The notes under the pieces: generated by a model
Told to the model about the DNA's origin: nothing
The model's input: the letters and a program-made list of their open reading frames with translations, nothing else
The model's database searches: none
DNA from: Pseudomonas piscis
GTDB lineage: Bacteria > Pseudomonadota > Gammaproteobacteria > Pseudomonadales > Pseudomonadaceae
Direction: 5' to 3'
NCBI RefSeq assembly: GCF_009380155.1
Contig: NZ_WHUV01000007.1
Span: forward strand, 124,001 to 188,000
DNA length: 64,000 nt
Program-made: the position numbers and the translations under genes
Shown: positions 34,379 to 42,773 of the stretch, one piece after another
Position numbering within the stretch: the first letter of the stretch is position 1
Layout: every line of letters starts with the position of its first letter

Positions 34379-35176
34379 TTACGAGCAGAAATCCAGCGGC
34401 AAGCGGCGTGGGACGAACTGCCCGCGCCCCAGTTGTTCGGCGTCGCGCAGGGTCCGCCAGGTGTAGTCCAAGGCCGTTTTCACGGCGCTGGCCAGGTGCT
34501 CGCCCTGGGCCAGGCGGCCGGCGAGGGCGCTGGCCAGGGTGCAACCGGAACCGTGGTAGCTGCCGGGCAGGCGCTGGCAGGTATAGGTTTCACGCAGGCC
34601 GTCGCGGCTGTACAGGCGGTTGTGCACTTCGTGCTCGTCGCCATGGCCGCCGGTGATCAGCAGGTGCTTGATGTAGGGCAAAAGTTTTTCGGCGCATTGG
34701 TCGGCGGTGCCTTCGGGCAGTTCCGCCAGGATCCGGGCTTCGGGGAGGTTGGGGGTGGCGATGGTCGCCAGGGGCAGCAAGCGTTCGCGCATGGCGTAGC
34801 CCACTTCATCCTTGCCCAGCCGGCCGCCACCGCCGGCGCGCAGCACCGGGTCGCAGACCAGGGGCAGGTACGGATGCGCCTGGAGCAGCTCGACCACGGT
34901 GTCGACCATTTCCAGGGAGCCGAGCATGCCCAGCTTGACCGCGGCCACGGTGGAGTCGTTGAGCACGGCATTGGCCTGGGCCAGTACCCACTCGCGATCC
35001 AGGACGCGGAAATCGCTGACGTTGACCGTATCTTGCACGGTCAGGGCGGTTACAGCCGGAGCTGCGTGACAACCCTGGGCCAGCAGGGCTTCGATATCTG
35101 CCTGCAAGCCGGCGCCGCCACTGGGGTCGTGGCCGGAGAGACAGAGGACAACGGGGCGGGAGCTGTAGGTATTCAT
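34379..35176 (-). CDS. thiD: Hydroxymethylpyrimidine/phosphomethylpyrimidine kinase
   Basis: A 265-residue ribokinase-fold kinase that phosphorylates HMP and HMP-phosphate in thiamine synthesis. The family start CLSGHDPSGGAGLQADIEAL is at residues 13-32; the C-terminal anion-hole motif is GSGCTLASALA. The ATG at 35176 gives the usual length; a longer reading to 35272 adds a basic, unlikely N-terminus. The 291-base gap to the right separates it from the divergent ladS. Confidence 0.95.
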   Translation of the reverse strand: MNTYSSRPVVLCLSGHDPSGGAGLQADIEALLAQGCHAAPAVTALTVQDTVNVSDFRVLDREWVLAQANAVLNDSTVAAVKLGMLGSLEMVDTVVELLQAHPYLPLVCDPVLRAGGGGRLGKDEVGYAMRERLLPLATIATPNLPEARILAELPEGTADQCAEKLLPYIKHLLITGGHGDEHEVHNRLYSRDGLRETYTCQRLPGSYHGSGCTLASALAGRLAQGEHLASAVKTALDYTWRTLRDAEQLGRGQFVPRRLPLDFCS

Positions 35177-35467
35177 GGGCGGCGAGCTTACCACCAAACG
35201 CTTTTTTGCGCGGCGCCTGGCGCGGAATGATCCACGGAGCTGTTTTACTGCCGACAATCCTGACCGAAGCAACAGCTCTAGCTCGCGGGATTGCGCTGAA
35301 AGGCCCGTTCTAGAGCCTTTAGACTAAAATTCTCGATAGTGTTCAATGGCCATCAGAGGCTATGCTAGAGTGGTTTCAAACCAATAACAGGTCATGCTGG
35401 TTGACGTCTTCTCAAAGGGAAATGGGGGGCTTCCTGACACAACCGGACAAGCCACGCCGGGGCTTTA

Positions 35468-37834
35468 ATGCGCTATTTGCTGATGTTGCTGTTGAGCCTG
35501 CCGATGCTGGCTGGTGCCGTCGAGTTCGACGAGTTCACCCAACGCCTGCCCTTGGGGCGGGTGATGCAAGTCCTCGAGGACACAAGTGGCCAGGCGACGA
35601 TCGCCGATGTCAGTTCTGGAGCCCTGGCCGGAGCCTTCAAGGCCCACGACCAGGACACGCTCAATGCCGGCTACTCGCGCTCGGCATTCTGGCTGCGGAT
35701 CGACCTGGACTACCGCCCCGCCAACCCCGCCGCACAACGCAGCTGGCTGCTGGAGTTAGCTTACCCGCCCCTGGATCGTCTGGACCTGTACGTCCCCGAT
35801 GAAAGCGGCGGTTATCGGTTAGCCGGGCGTACCGGTGACGCCTTGCCCTTCAGCAGCCGGCAGATCCACCAGAACAACTACCTGTTCAGCCTGAATTTCT
35901 CGCCCCACGAGCACAAGACCGTCTACCTGCGCCTTTCCAGCGAAGGTTCGATCCAGGCACCAGTGAGCCTCTGGTCCAGCACCGCCTACCTGGAGGCCCA
36001 GCCCGCCCGGTTGTATGTACTGGGGCTGATCTACGGGGTGTTGCTGGGCATGCTGGTGTACAACCTGTTCATCTACCTCAGCGTCCGCGACACCAGCTAC
36101 CTCTACTACATCGTCTATATCGCTTCGTTCGGCCTGTACCAGCTTTCGGTCAATGGCGCCGCGGTAGAGTACTTCTGGCCTGACAACCCCTGGTGGGCCA
36201 ACGCCGCGACCCCCTTCTTCATCGGCTCGGCCGGCCTGTTCGGTAGCCAGTTCGCCCGCAGTTTCCTGCAGACCGCCCGCCACAGTCCCTGGGTCGACCG
36301 TGTCCTGTTGGCGCTGATGGCCTTCGGGGCCGTGGTCATGGCCCTCTCGCTGATGACCAGCTACGCCCTGGCGCTACGCCTGGCCACGACCCTGGCCCTG
36401 GTCTTCACCGTGGTCATCTATGTCGCGGGGATCGTCGCCTGGTGCCGTGGCCTGCGGGTGGCGCGCTATTTCATCATTGCCTGGTCGGCCTTCCTGTTCG
36501 GCGGAGTGATCAACACCCTGATGGTGCTCGGCTACCTGCCCAACGTGTTCCTGACCATGTACGCCAGCCAGATCGGCTCGGCGATCGAGGTGGCACTGCT
36601 GTCCCTGGCCCTGGCCGACCGGATCAATTCGATGCGCGAACAGCAAGCCCGGACCCTGCAGGACGCCGGGCAGAAGCTGGAGGTGCTGAACCAGCAACTG
36701 GCCCATAGCAATCGGCTCAAGGATGAATTCCTGGCCACCCTGACCCACGAACTGCGCACCCCGATGAATGGCGTCATCGGCTCCCTGGAACTGATGCAGA
36801 CCCTGGAGCTGGATCCGGAGCTGGAGCAGTACCAGCAGACCGCCGCCGGCTCCGCCCGGGACATGATGCGCATGGTCAACGGCATCCTCACTCTCACCGA
36901 ATTGCAGGCCGGCAAGCTCACGGCGCAAAGCCAGCCGTTCAGCCTGCGTTCGTTGCTGAGCGCCTTGCAGGCCCAGTTCGGCGCTAGCGCAGCGAACAAG
37001 TCGTTGTCGTTCCGGGTCGACCTGGGCGTCGGTATCCCCGATCGCTTGCTGGGGGATCGCTGCAAGCTCAGCCATTGCCTGGAATGCCTGCTGGAGAACG
37101 CGGTCAAGTTCACCTCTGGCGGCGGTGTGATATTGCGTGTGGTCAGCAGGACCGCCCCGGCTGGGCGGGTGAATCTGATCTTCGAGGTGATCGACAGTGG
37201 CATCGGCTTCGTCAACCTGGACGAAGCCACCCTGTACCAGCGTTTCTTCCAGCTCGATGGTTCCATGACCCGCGAATACGGTGGCCTGGGTATCGGCCTG
37301 GCGATCTGCCGGCAGCTGGTGGAACTGCTCGGCGGGCAGCTTACCCATGAATCCACACCGGGCCAGGGCAGCTGCTTCCGCCTGCATGTGGCGCTCGACT
37401 CCCAGGAACCGGTGGCCCGTTCGTCGGTCGTTGGTTCGCGGCGCCTGCCCGAGGATTGCAGCGTGCTGCTAGTGGACGACAACGACGTCAACCAGCTGGT
37501 GCTGCGGGGCATGCTGCTCAAGCTGGGGTACCGGGTACGCACTGTCGCCAGTCCCACCGATGCCTTGCAGGCGTTGGGGCGCGAGGCCATCAGCGCGGTG
37601 CTGCTGGACGGTGATATCAATACCGCCCAGGTCGGAGCGTTCCGCCTCCAGGCCCAGGCTTTGCCGGGGTATGCCCGTTTGCCGATCCTGCTGGCCTGCG
37701 TTCCCGGTACAGAGGGCTGCATCGGCGGTTCCGGGGCCGATTACCTGGGAAAACCGGTGAAATTCGAAGAACTGCAAGCCGTGCTGGCCAGGTGGGTGCT
37801 GCGGGAAGAACAAGGCGAAAGCGCCGATATTTAG
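35468..37834 (+). CDS. ladS: Hybrid sensor kinase LadS
   Basis: A 788-residue hybrid histidine kinase. A signal peptide (residues 1-17) is followed by a periplasmic 7TMR-DISMED2 sensor domain (about 25-170), a seven-helix 7TMR-DISM segment (about 180-395), a HisKA domain with His427 in LTHELRTPMNG, an HATPase domain (N box LLENAVKFT, G boxes DSGIGF and GGLGIGLAI), and a C-terminal receiver with VLLVDDND and acceptor Asp714. This architecture and the position beside thiD match P. aeruginosa LadS, which feeds the GacS/GacA pathway to promote RsmY/RsmZ expression. The receiver is unusual: the MP and DG residues after Asp714 and the usual Thr/Ser are replaced. The ribosome-binding site is weak. 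Confidence 0.9.
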   Translation: MRYLLMLLLSLPMLAGAVEFDEFTQRLPLGRVMQVLEDTSGQATIADVSSGALAGAFKAHDQDTLNAGYSRSAFWLRIDLDYRPANPAAQRSWLLELAYPPLDRLDLYVPDESGGYRLAGRTGDALPFSSRQIHQNNYLFSLNFSPHEHKTVYLRLSSEGSIQAPVSLWSSTAYLEAQPARLYVLGLIYGVLLGMLVYNLFIYLSVRDTSYLYYIVYIASFGLYQLSVNGAAVEYFWPDNPWWANAATPFFIGSAGLFGSQFARSFLQTARHSPWVDRVLLALMAFGAVVMALSLMTSYALALRLATTLALVFTVVIYVAGIVAWCRGLRVARYFIIAWSAFLFGGVINTLMVLGYLPNVFLTMYASQIGSAIEVALLSLALADRINSMREQQARTLQDAGQKLEVLNQQLAHSNRLKDEFLATLTHELRTPMNGVIGSLELMQTLELDPELEQYQQTAAGSARDMMRMVNGILTLTELQAGKLTAQSQPFSLRSLLSALQAQFGASAANKSLSFRVDLGVGIPDRLLGDRCKLSHCLECLLENAVKFTSGGGVILRVVSRTAPAGRVNLIFEVIDSGIGFVNLDEATLYQRFFQLDGSMTREYGGLGIGLAICRQLVELLGGQLTHESTPGQGSCFRLHVALDSQEPVARSSVVGSRRLPEDCSVLLVDDNDVNQLVLRGMLLKLGYRVRTVASPTDALQALGREAISAVLLDGDINTAQVGAFRLQAQALPGYARLPILLACVPGTEGCIGGSGADYLGKPVKFEELQAVLARWVLREEQGESADI

Positions 37835-37908
37835 GCGGATATGCCACTTTGAACGGAGGGAGGCGGGTGCTTAACTGGGGTCTTGGCACACCCTGAAGGA
37901 GCCCCGTG

Positions 37909-39561
37909 ATGAACCTCCACCAGTTCGCTGAAACCCACGAAGTCACCAACCAGCCACCATCCCTGGATGGCACCAACCTCTATCGGATCGACCTGCCATT
38001 GCAGCAATGGATGCGTCGGTTCGATGCCGGCTGGGCCGAGTCCCGGGTCGATGCCTATGGTGCCCTGGCCGGCGGGCCGTTGATGGAAGCGGGATTCCTG
38101 GCCAATCAGAACAAGCCGGTGTTCAACAGCCATGACCGCTTCGGCCACCGGATCGACCTGGTGGAGTTCCACCCGGCCTACCATCAGTTGATGCAGGCGG
38201 CGATCGAAGGCGGCCTCACGTCCTTGCCCTGGACCCATCCCCAGCCTGGCGCCCATGTGGCGCGGGCCGCCATGACCTACCTGCACAGCCAGGCCGAGGC
38301 CGGCAGCGGTTGCCCGCTGACCATGACCTTCGCCTGCGTGCCGGCCTTGAAGTTGCAGCCGGATATCGCCGAGCAGTGGCTGCCCAAGATCCTCGCCACC
38401 GAGTACGACCCGCGCAACGTCGGCATGCAGCACAAGGCCGGGTTGACCATCGGCATGGCCATGACCGAGAAGCAGGGCGGCACCGATGTGCGCGCCAACA
38501 CCACCCGGGCCTATCCGGTGGGGGCCACGGGGCCGGGGCAGGCCTATGAGCTGGTGGGGCACAAGTGGTTCTGTTCGGCGCCGATGTGCGATGCCTTCCT
38601 CACCCTGGCCCAGACCGACAAGGGCCTGACCTGCTTCCTGCTGCCCCGGCATCGTCCCGACGACAGCCGTAACCAGTTCTATATCCAGCGCTTGAAGAAC
38701 AAGCTGGGCAACCAATCCAACGCCTCCAGCGAAGTGGAGTTCCGTGGCGCCCTGGCCTGGATGGTCGGCGAGGAAGGGCGGGGCGTGCCGACCATCATCG
38801 AGATGGTGGCCATGACGCGCTTCGACTGCATGGTGGGTTCCAGCTCGCTGATGCGCCAGGCGCTGACCCAGGCCAGCCACCATTGCGCCCACCGCAGCGT
38901 CGGTGGCCGGGTGCTCGGCGAGCAGCCGCTGATGCAGAACGTGCTGGCCGACCTGGCCCTGGAGAGCGAGGCGGCCCTGGCCCTGAGCATGCGCATGGGC
39001 CGGGCCCTGGATCACCAGGACGATGCCCAGGAAGCGAAGTTCTCGCGCCTGGTGACGGCGGTGGGCAAGTATTGGATCTGCAAGCGGGCCCCGGCCATGA
39101 TCAACGAAGCCGCCGAATGCATGGGCGGTGCCGGTTATGTCGAGGACAGCATCCTGCCGCGGCTGTACCGCGAGGCGCCGGTGAACTCCACCTGGGAGGG
39201 CTCCGGCAACGTCCAGTGCCTGGATGTGCTGCGGGCCCTGTCGAAAGAGCCGGGCGTGCTCGATGCGCTGTTCGCCGAGCTGGGCGATGGCCATGGCGAT
39301 CAGCGCCTGGCCGGCCATATCGCTGGATTGAAGGAGAGCTTCAAGGACACCGATGACATCCAGTACCGTGCTCGCCAGCTGACCGAGGACATTGCCCTGG
39401 GGTTGCAGGCCAAGCTGCTGCTGGAGGCCGGCAACCAAGTAGTTGCCGACGCCTTCATCGCCAGTCGCCTGGATGGCCAGTCTGGTCGGGCCTACGGCAC
39501 CCTGCCGCGAGGGCTGGATGTGGCCGCCATCGTCGCTCGCTCAACGCCACAAGGCTTCTGA
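37909..39561 (+). CDS. aidB: AidB-like acyl-CoA dehydrogenase
   Basis: A 550-residue acyl-CoA dehydrogenase family flavoprotein whose length and sequence pattern are those of AidB, the alkylation-response protein with isovaleryl-CoA dehydrogenase activity. Family blocks seen: GSGCPLTMTFACVPAL, GMAMTEKQGGTDVRANTTRA, LVGHKWFCSAPMCDA, CEVEF-type SSEVEFRGALAWMVGEEGRGV, CMGGAGYVEDSILPRLYREAPVNSTWEGSGNV (given here in parts), all shared with E. coli AidB. AAGGAG lies eight bases before the ATG at 37909. A simple fatty-acid dehydrogenase would be about 380 residues, so the long C-terminal part is diagnostic. Whether it protects against alkylation or only degrades acyl-CoA is open. Confidence 0.85.
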   Translation: MNLHQFAETHEVTNQPPSLDGTNLYRIDLPLQQWMRRFDAGWAESRVDAYGALAGGPLMEAGFLANQNKPVFNSHDRFGHRIDLVEFHPAYHQLMQAAIEGGLTSLPWTHPQPGAHVARAAMTYLHSQAEAGSGCPLTMTFACVPALKLQPDIAEQWLPKILATEYDPRNVGMQHKAGLTIGMAMTEKQGGTDVRANTTRAYPVGATGPGQAYELVGHKWFCSAPMCDAFLTLAQTDKGLTCFLLPRHRPDDSRNQFYIQRLKNKLGNQSNASSEVEFRGALAWMVGEEGRGVPTIIEMVAMTRFDCMVGSSSLMRQALTQASHHCAHRSVGGRVLGEQPLMQNVLADLALESEAALALSMRMGRALDHQDDAQEAKFSRLVTAVGKYWICKRAPAMINEAAECMGGAGYVEDSILPRLYREAPVNSTWEGSGNVQCLDVLRALSKEPGVLDALFAELGDGHGDQRLAGHIAGLKESFKDTDDIQYRARQLTEDIALGLQAKLLLEAGNQVVADAFIASRLDGQSGRAYGTLPRGLDVAAIVARSTPQGF

Positions 39562-39567
39562 GGGGCT

Positions 39568-39591
39568 CCAGGGCCGGCTTGCCGGCCCTGG
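39568..39591 (+). terminator. Perfect hairpin after the aidB-like gene
   Basis: CCAGGGCCGGC (39568-39578) pairs with GCCGGCCCTGG (39581-39591), seven bases after the stop. No T run. Its GGCTTGCCGGC core is REP-like. Confidence 0.55.
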
Positions 39592-39669
39592 CTGCGATGC
39601 CACTGTTTCCGTGGGGCGAGGTTGCAGGCAAGATGGACGCCTGCAAGATCAGAACACAGGGTGCTCATC

Positions 39670-41133
39670 GTGACCGAAGCTTTTATTGTCGTTCAATCCG
39701 CCGAACAAGCCGTGGATCGGCTGGCTGCTCTGCACGAGCGGGCCACCACCGCGCTGAGCCAGGCGCTCAAGCGTTACCTCAAGGACCGCATCGAACCGGA
39801 TGCCGAGCAGCGAGCGTTGTTCCGTTATCCCGAGCTGCGCCTGACCTATCACTGCCAGGGCGAAGTGCCACAGACCACCCGGGCCTACGCCAAGGTCCAG
39901 CTGCCAGGCACCTACAGCGTTACCGTCACCCATCCCGCGGCCTTCCGCAATTACTTGCTCGAGCAACTGGAGCCACTGATGCACGATTTCACCGTGACGG
40001 TGGAAGTGGGTGTCAGCGAGCAGAACATTCCTTATCCCTATGTCGTCGAGCAGGGCGATGAACTGGCCGGCTCCGGCGTGACCGCCGCGGCCCTGGCCCG
40101 GGTTTTCCCGAGCACCGACCTGTCGGCCGCCACCGATGGCATCGCCGACGGCCTGTACAACTGGGAAAACGCCAATCCGCTGCCGCTGGCGCTGTTCGAC
40201 GCCGCGCGGGTGGATTTCTCCCTGCGCCGCCTGGTGCACTACACCGGCAGCGACTGGCGCCATGTGCAGCCGTGGATCCTGCTGACCAACTACCATCGCT
40301 ACGTCGACCAGTTCATCGTCCATGGCCTTGAGCAACTGCGCAGCGATCCGCGCTTCGTGCGCATGGTGCTGCCGGGCAACGTGATCATCGAGAAGGGCAT
40401 GGACCACGGCGAGGCCTCGGCCATTGCCGCCGGCGTGGTCTGGCATCGCTACCAGATGCCGGCCTATCACCTGCAGGCCAGCGATGGCCACGGCGTGACC
40501 CTGGTGAACATCGGCGTCGGCCCGTCCAATGCCAAGAACATCACCGACCACCTGGCCGTGCTGCGTCCGCACTGCTGGCTGATGATCGGCCACTGTGGCG
40601 GCCTGCGGCAGTCCCAGACTATCGGTGACTATGTACTGGCCCACGCTTACATGCGCCGCGACGGTATCCTCGACCGCGTGGTGCCGCCGAACATTCCGAT
40701 CCCGGCCCTGGCCGAGGTCCAGCTGGCGCTGCAAGAAGCGGCGGCCAACGTCACCGGGGAGAAGGGCGAGCAACTGAAGAAGCGCCTGCGCACCGGCACC
40801 GTGCTGACCTACGATGACCGCAATTGGGAGTTGCGCTGGGCCGAGGAGCGGCCGCTGATCAACCTGTCCCGGGCCGTGGCGGTGGACATGGAAAGCGGCA
40901 CCATCGCTGCCCAGGGTTATCGCCTGCGGGTGCCCTACGGCACCTTGCTGTGCGTTTCGGACAAGCCCCTGCATAGCGAGATCAAGCTGCCGGGTTCGGC
41001 CAACGCTTTCTACGAGCGGGCGGTCAGCCAGCACCTGAAGATCGGTATCGAGGCCGTGGACCTGCTGCGCAGCGAACTCAACTCCCTGCACTCGCGCAAA
41101 CTGCGCAGCTTCGACGAGCCGCCGTTCCGCTGA
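39670..41133 (+). CDS. amn: AMP nucleosidase
   Basis: A 487-residue enzyme that splits AMP into adenine and ribose-5-phosphate. The N-terminal AMP-nucleosidase domain (about 1-170; RLTYHCQGEVPQTTRAYAK region) precedes a nucleoside-phosphorylase-type catalytic domain (VNIGVGPSNAKNITDHLAVLRP, MIGHCGGLRQSQTIGDYVLA, AVDMESGTIAAQGY). A GTG at 39670 is chosen because AGGGTG lies seven bases upstream; another GTG at 39661 and an ATG at 39622 are alternatives. It may use this activity to regulate AMP pools. Confidence 0.93.
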   Translation: MTEAFIVVQSAEQAVDRLAALHERATTALSQALKRYLKDRIEPDAEQRALFRYPELRLTYHCQGEVPQTTRAYAKVQLPGTYSVTVTHPAAFRNYLLEQLEPLMHDFTVTVEVGVSEQNIPYPYVVEQGDELAGSGVTAAALARVFPSTDLSAATDGIADGLYNWENANPLPLALFDAARVDFSLRRLVHYTGSDWRHVQPWILLTNYHRYVDQFIVHGLEQLRSDPRFVRMVLPGNVIIEKGMDHGEASAIAAGVVWHRYQMPAYHLQASDGHGVTLVNIGVGPSNAKNITDHLAVLRPHCWLMIGHCGGLRQSQTIGDYVLAHAYMRRDGILDRVVPPNIPIPALAEVQLALQEAAANVTGEKGEQLKKRLRTGTVLTYDDRNWELRWAEERPLINLSRAVAVDMESGTIAAQGYRLRVPYGTLLCVSDKPLHSEIKLPGSANAFYERAVSQHLKIGIEAVDLLRSELNSLHSRKLRSFDEPPFR

Positions 41134-41153
41134 CACCTCGCCCCATGGTCATT

Positions 41154-41192
41154 TGGCGATCAGGCCACTAGCATTGTCGGTCCTGATCGCCA
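41154..41192. repeat. Inverted repeat between amn and rluE
   Basis: TGGCGATCAGG (41154-41164) and CCTGATCGCCA (41182-41192) are perfect inverted arms of 11 bp with a 17-base spacer, 21 bases after the amn stop and 16 bases before the rluE start. It could be a terminator, an operator, or a leader structure controlling rluE. Confidence 0.55.
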
Positions 41193-41207
41193 GATGTTCC
41201 CTAGCTC

Positions 41208-41846
41208 ATGTCCCGTCCGTCCCGTCCCGCTTCCCGTCGCCCTGGCGCGAAGCCGTTTTCCGCATCCCCCGCCAAGCGCGTGGCCAAGGCGCCGCCCGCC
41301 GAGCCACGGTTGATCCTGTTCAACAAGCCGTTCGATGTACTGACCCAGTTCAGCGATGGCGAAGGCCGGGCGACGCTCAAGGATTTCATCGCCATCCCCG
41401 GGGTCTATCCCGCCGGGCGCCTGGACCGCGACAGCGAGGGCCTGTTGCTGCTGACCAACGACGGCCAGTTGCAGGCGCGCATCGCCGATCCCAAGCACAA
41501 GCTGGCCAAGACCTATTGGGTGCAGGTGGAAGGCGAGCCCAGTGCCGAGCAGTTGCAGCGCTTGCGCGACGGCGTGGAGCTTAACGACGGCATGACCTTG
41601 CCGGCCCAGGCTCGCCAACTCGAAGAACCGCAATTGTGGCCGCGCAATCCACCGGTGCGCTTTCGCAAGAGCGTGCCGACCAGCTGGCTGGAGCTGGTGA
41701 TCCGTGAAGGGCGCAATCGCCAGGTGCGGCGCATGACGGCCGCCGTGGGTTTGCCGACCTTGCGCCTGGTACGGGTGCGGATCGGTGACTGGACCCTGGA
41801 TGGGCTGGACCAAGGCCAGTGGAAGGAAGTGCCGGCGCGGCTATAG
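41208..41846 (+). CDS. rluE: 23S rRNA pseudouridine synthase RluE
   Basis: A 212-residue RsuA-family pseudouridine synthase; the core (RLILFNKPFDVLTQFSD, AGRLDRDSEGLLLLTNDG, LWPRNPPVRFRKSVPTSWL, EGRNRQVRRMTAAVG) matches RluE, which modifies U2457 of 23S rRNA. The catalytic aspartate is Asp73 in GRLDRDSEG. A basic, low-complexity N-terminus of about 30 residues precedes the domain; no S4 domain is present, as expected for RluE. Its stop codon overlaps that of the convergent DUF2788 gene by six bases (CTATAG). Confidence 0.92.
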   Translation: MSRPSRPASRRPGAKPFSASPAKRVAKAPPAEPRLILFNKPFDVLTQFSDGEGRATLKDFIAIPGVYPAGRLDRDSEGLLLLTNDGQLQARIADPKHKLAKTYWVQVEGEPSAEQLQRLRDGVELNDGMTLPAQARQLEEPQLWPRNPPVRFRKSVPTSWLELVIREGRNRQVRRMTAAVGLPTLRLVRVRIGDWTLDGLDQGQWKEVPARL

Positions 41847-42050
41847 GGCGCCGGTCTCGATCAGGCCGATCACCACGCTCTTGATGATGAAGGCGGCCAC
41901 GCCCAGGCCCAGGACGAAGAACAGGATGAACGAGCCGAAGCGCCCGGCCTTGGATTTCTTGGCCAGGTCCCAGACGATGAAACCCATGAAAATGATCAGG
42001 ATGCTGACCAGGCCGGTCATCATCCACTCTTCGAATACTGCCGGATCCAT
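41841..42050 (-). CDS. DUF2788 small membrane protein
   Basis: A 69-residue DUF2788 protein with two membrane helices (about residues 12-27 and 40-62) and a short basic loop between (DLAKKSKAGRFG). Unknown function. GGAG lies nine bases before the ATG at 42050 (MDPAVFEEWMMTGLV). Its stop overlaps the rluE stop. A hairpin with a seven-base A tract (T on the - strand) lies upstream of it. Confidence 0.85.
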   Translation of the reverse strand: MDPAVFEEWMMTGLVSILIIFMGFIVWDLAKKSKAGRFGSFILFFVLGLGVAAFIIKSVVIGLIETGAL

Positions 42051-42075
42051 CGAACATCTCCAGTGCGCGCAGGAC

Positions 42076-42112
42076 AAAAAAAGCCGGGCGAGTATACGCC
42101 AAGCGTTCCGGC
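42076..42112 (-). terminator. Rho-independent terminator of the Lrp-family gene
   Basis: On the - strand: GCCG (42112-42109), a bulge, GGCG (42100-42097), loop TATACT, CGCC, CGGC (42086-42083), then seven T (42082-42076). Nested stems plus the T run make a good terminator for the Lrp gene that ends at 42175. The TATACT loop could also act as a -10 box for the DUF2788 gene downstream. Confidence 0.65.
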
Positions 42113-42174
42113 CCGGGCATTGATCTGCGTGCGTTACGTCGCCACAGCCCGGGACCGCATGGCGGCTTGCCGGA

Positions 42175-42654
42175 TCAGTTGCGCAGGTGGGTCAGCGGCA
42201 GTTCGGTGCTGTTGAGTACCTGGTTGAGCACGAAGCTGGAGCGGACGCTGGTCACGCCTTCGATCCGAGTCAGGTGGCCCAGCAGCAGCTTCTGGTAATG
42301 GTCCATGTCCGGTACTACCACCTTGAGCTGGTAGTCGGCATCCATCCCGGTCACCAGGCTGCACTCGAGCACCTGGGGCAGGTTGCGGATCGCCGCTTCG
42401 AAGTTCTCGAAGCGCTCCGGAGTGTGGCGATCCATGCCGATCAACACATAGGCGGTCAGGCTCAGGCCGAGCATCTTGCGATCCAGCAGCGCGACCTGGC
42501 GGGAGATGTAGCCGTCGTCTTCCAGCTGCTTGACCCGGCGCGAGCAAGGCGAGGGCGACAGGCCGATGCGTTCGGCCAATTCCTGGTTGGAGATGCGGGC
42601 GTCGCGTTGCAATTCCGCCAAAATGCTCAGGTCATAGCGGTCCAGTTTGCTCAT
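42175..42654 (-). CDS. Lrp/AsnC family transcriptional regulator
   Basis: A 159-residue regulator: winged helix-turn-helix at residues 1-60 (LDRYDLSILAELQRDARIS, then LAERIGLSPSPCSRRVKQLEDDGYI) and a C-terminal ligand-binding RAM domain (FENFEAAIRNLPQVLECSLVTGMDADYQLKVVV in parts). Such proteins sense amino acids. The ATG at 42654 is the natural start. The 417-base region to its right has its promoter and, on the other strand, a candidate small RNA. Its target is not evident from the neighbours; autoregulation is typical. Confidence 0.93.
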   Translation of the reverse strand: MSKLDRYDLSILAELQRDARISNQELAERIGLSPSPCSRRVKQLEDDGYISRQVALLDRKMLGLSLTAYVLIGMDRHTPERFENFEAAIRNLPQVLECSLVTGMDADYQLKVVVPDMDHYQKLLLGHLTRIEGVTSVRSSFVLNQVLNSTELPLTHLRN

Positions 42655-42773
42655 CGTTCAGGCCTTTGTCTTAACTATTGCGTCGAATTATCTATCTCGG
42701 GTTAAAAATTGCGCAAGAGCTGTTTCGCAAAGCAATCTTCGCAATCCTCTGTCGCGAGGCGAGGCCTATTCTT

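Noticed and set aside
35177..35467. TPP riboswitch for thiD/thiE
   Set aside because: No CTGAGA or ACCTGATCTGG-type thi-box sequence is present upstream of thiD.
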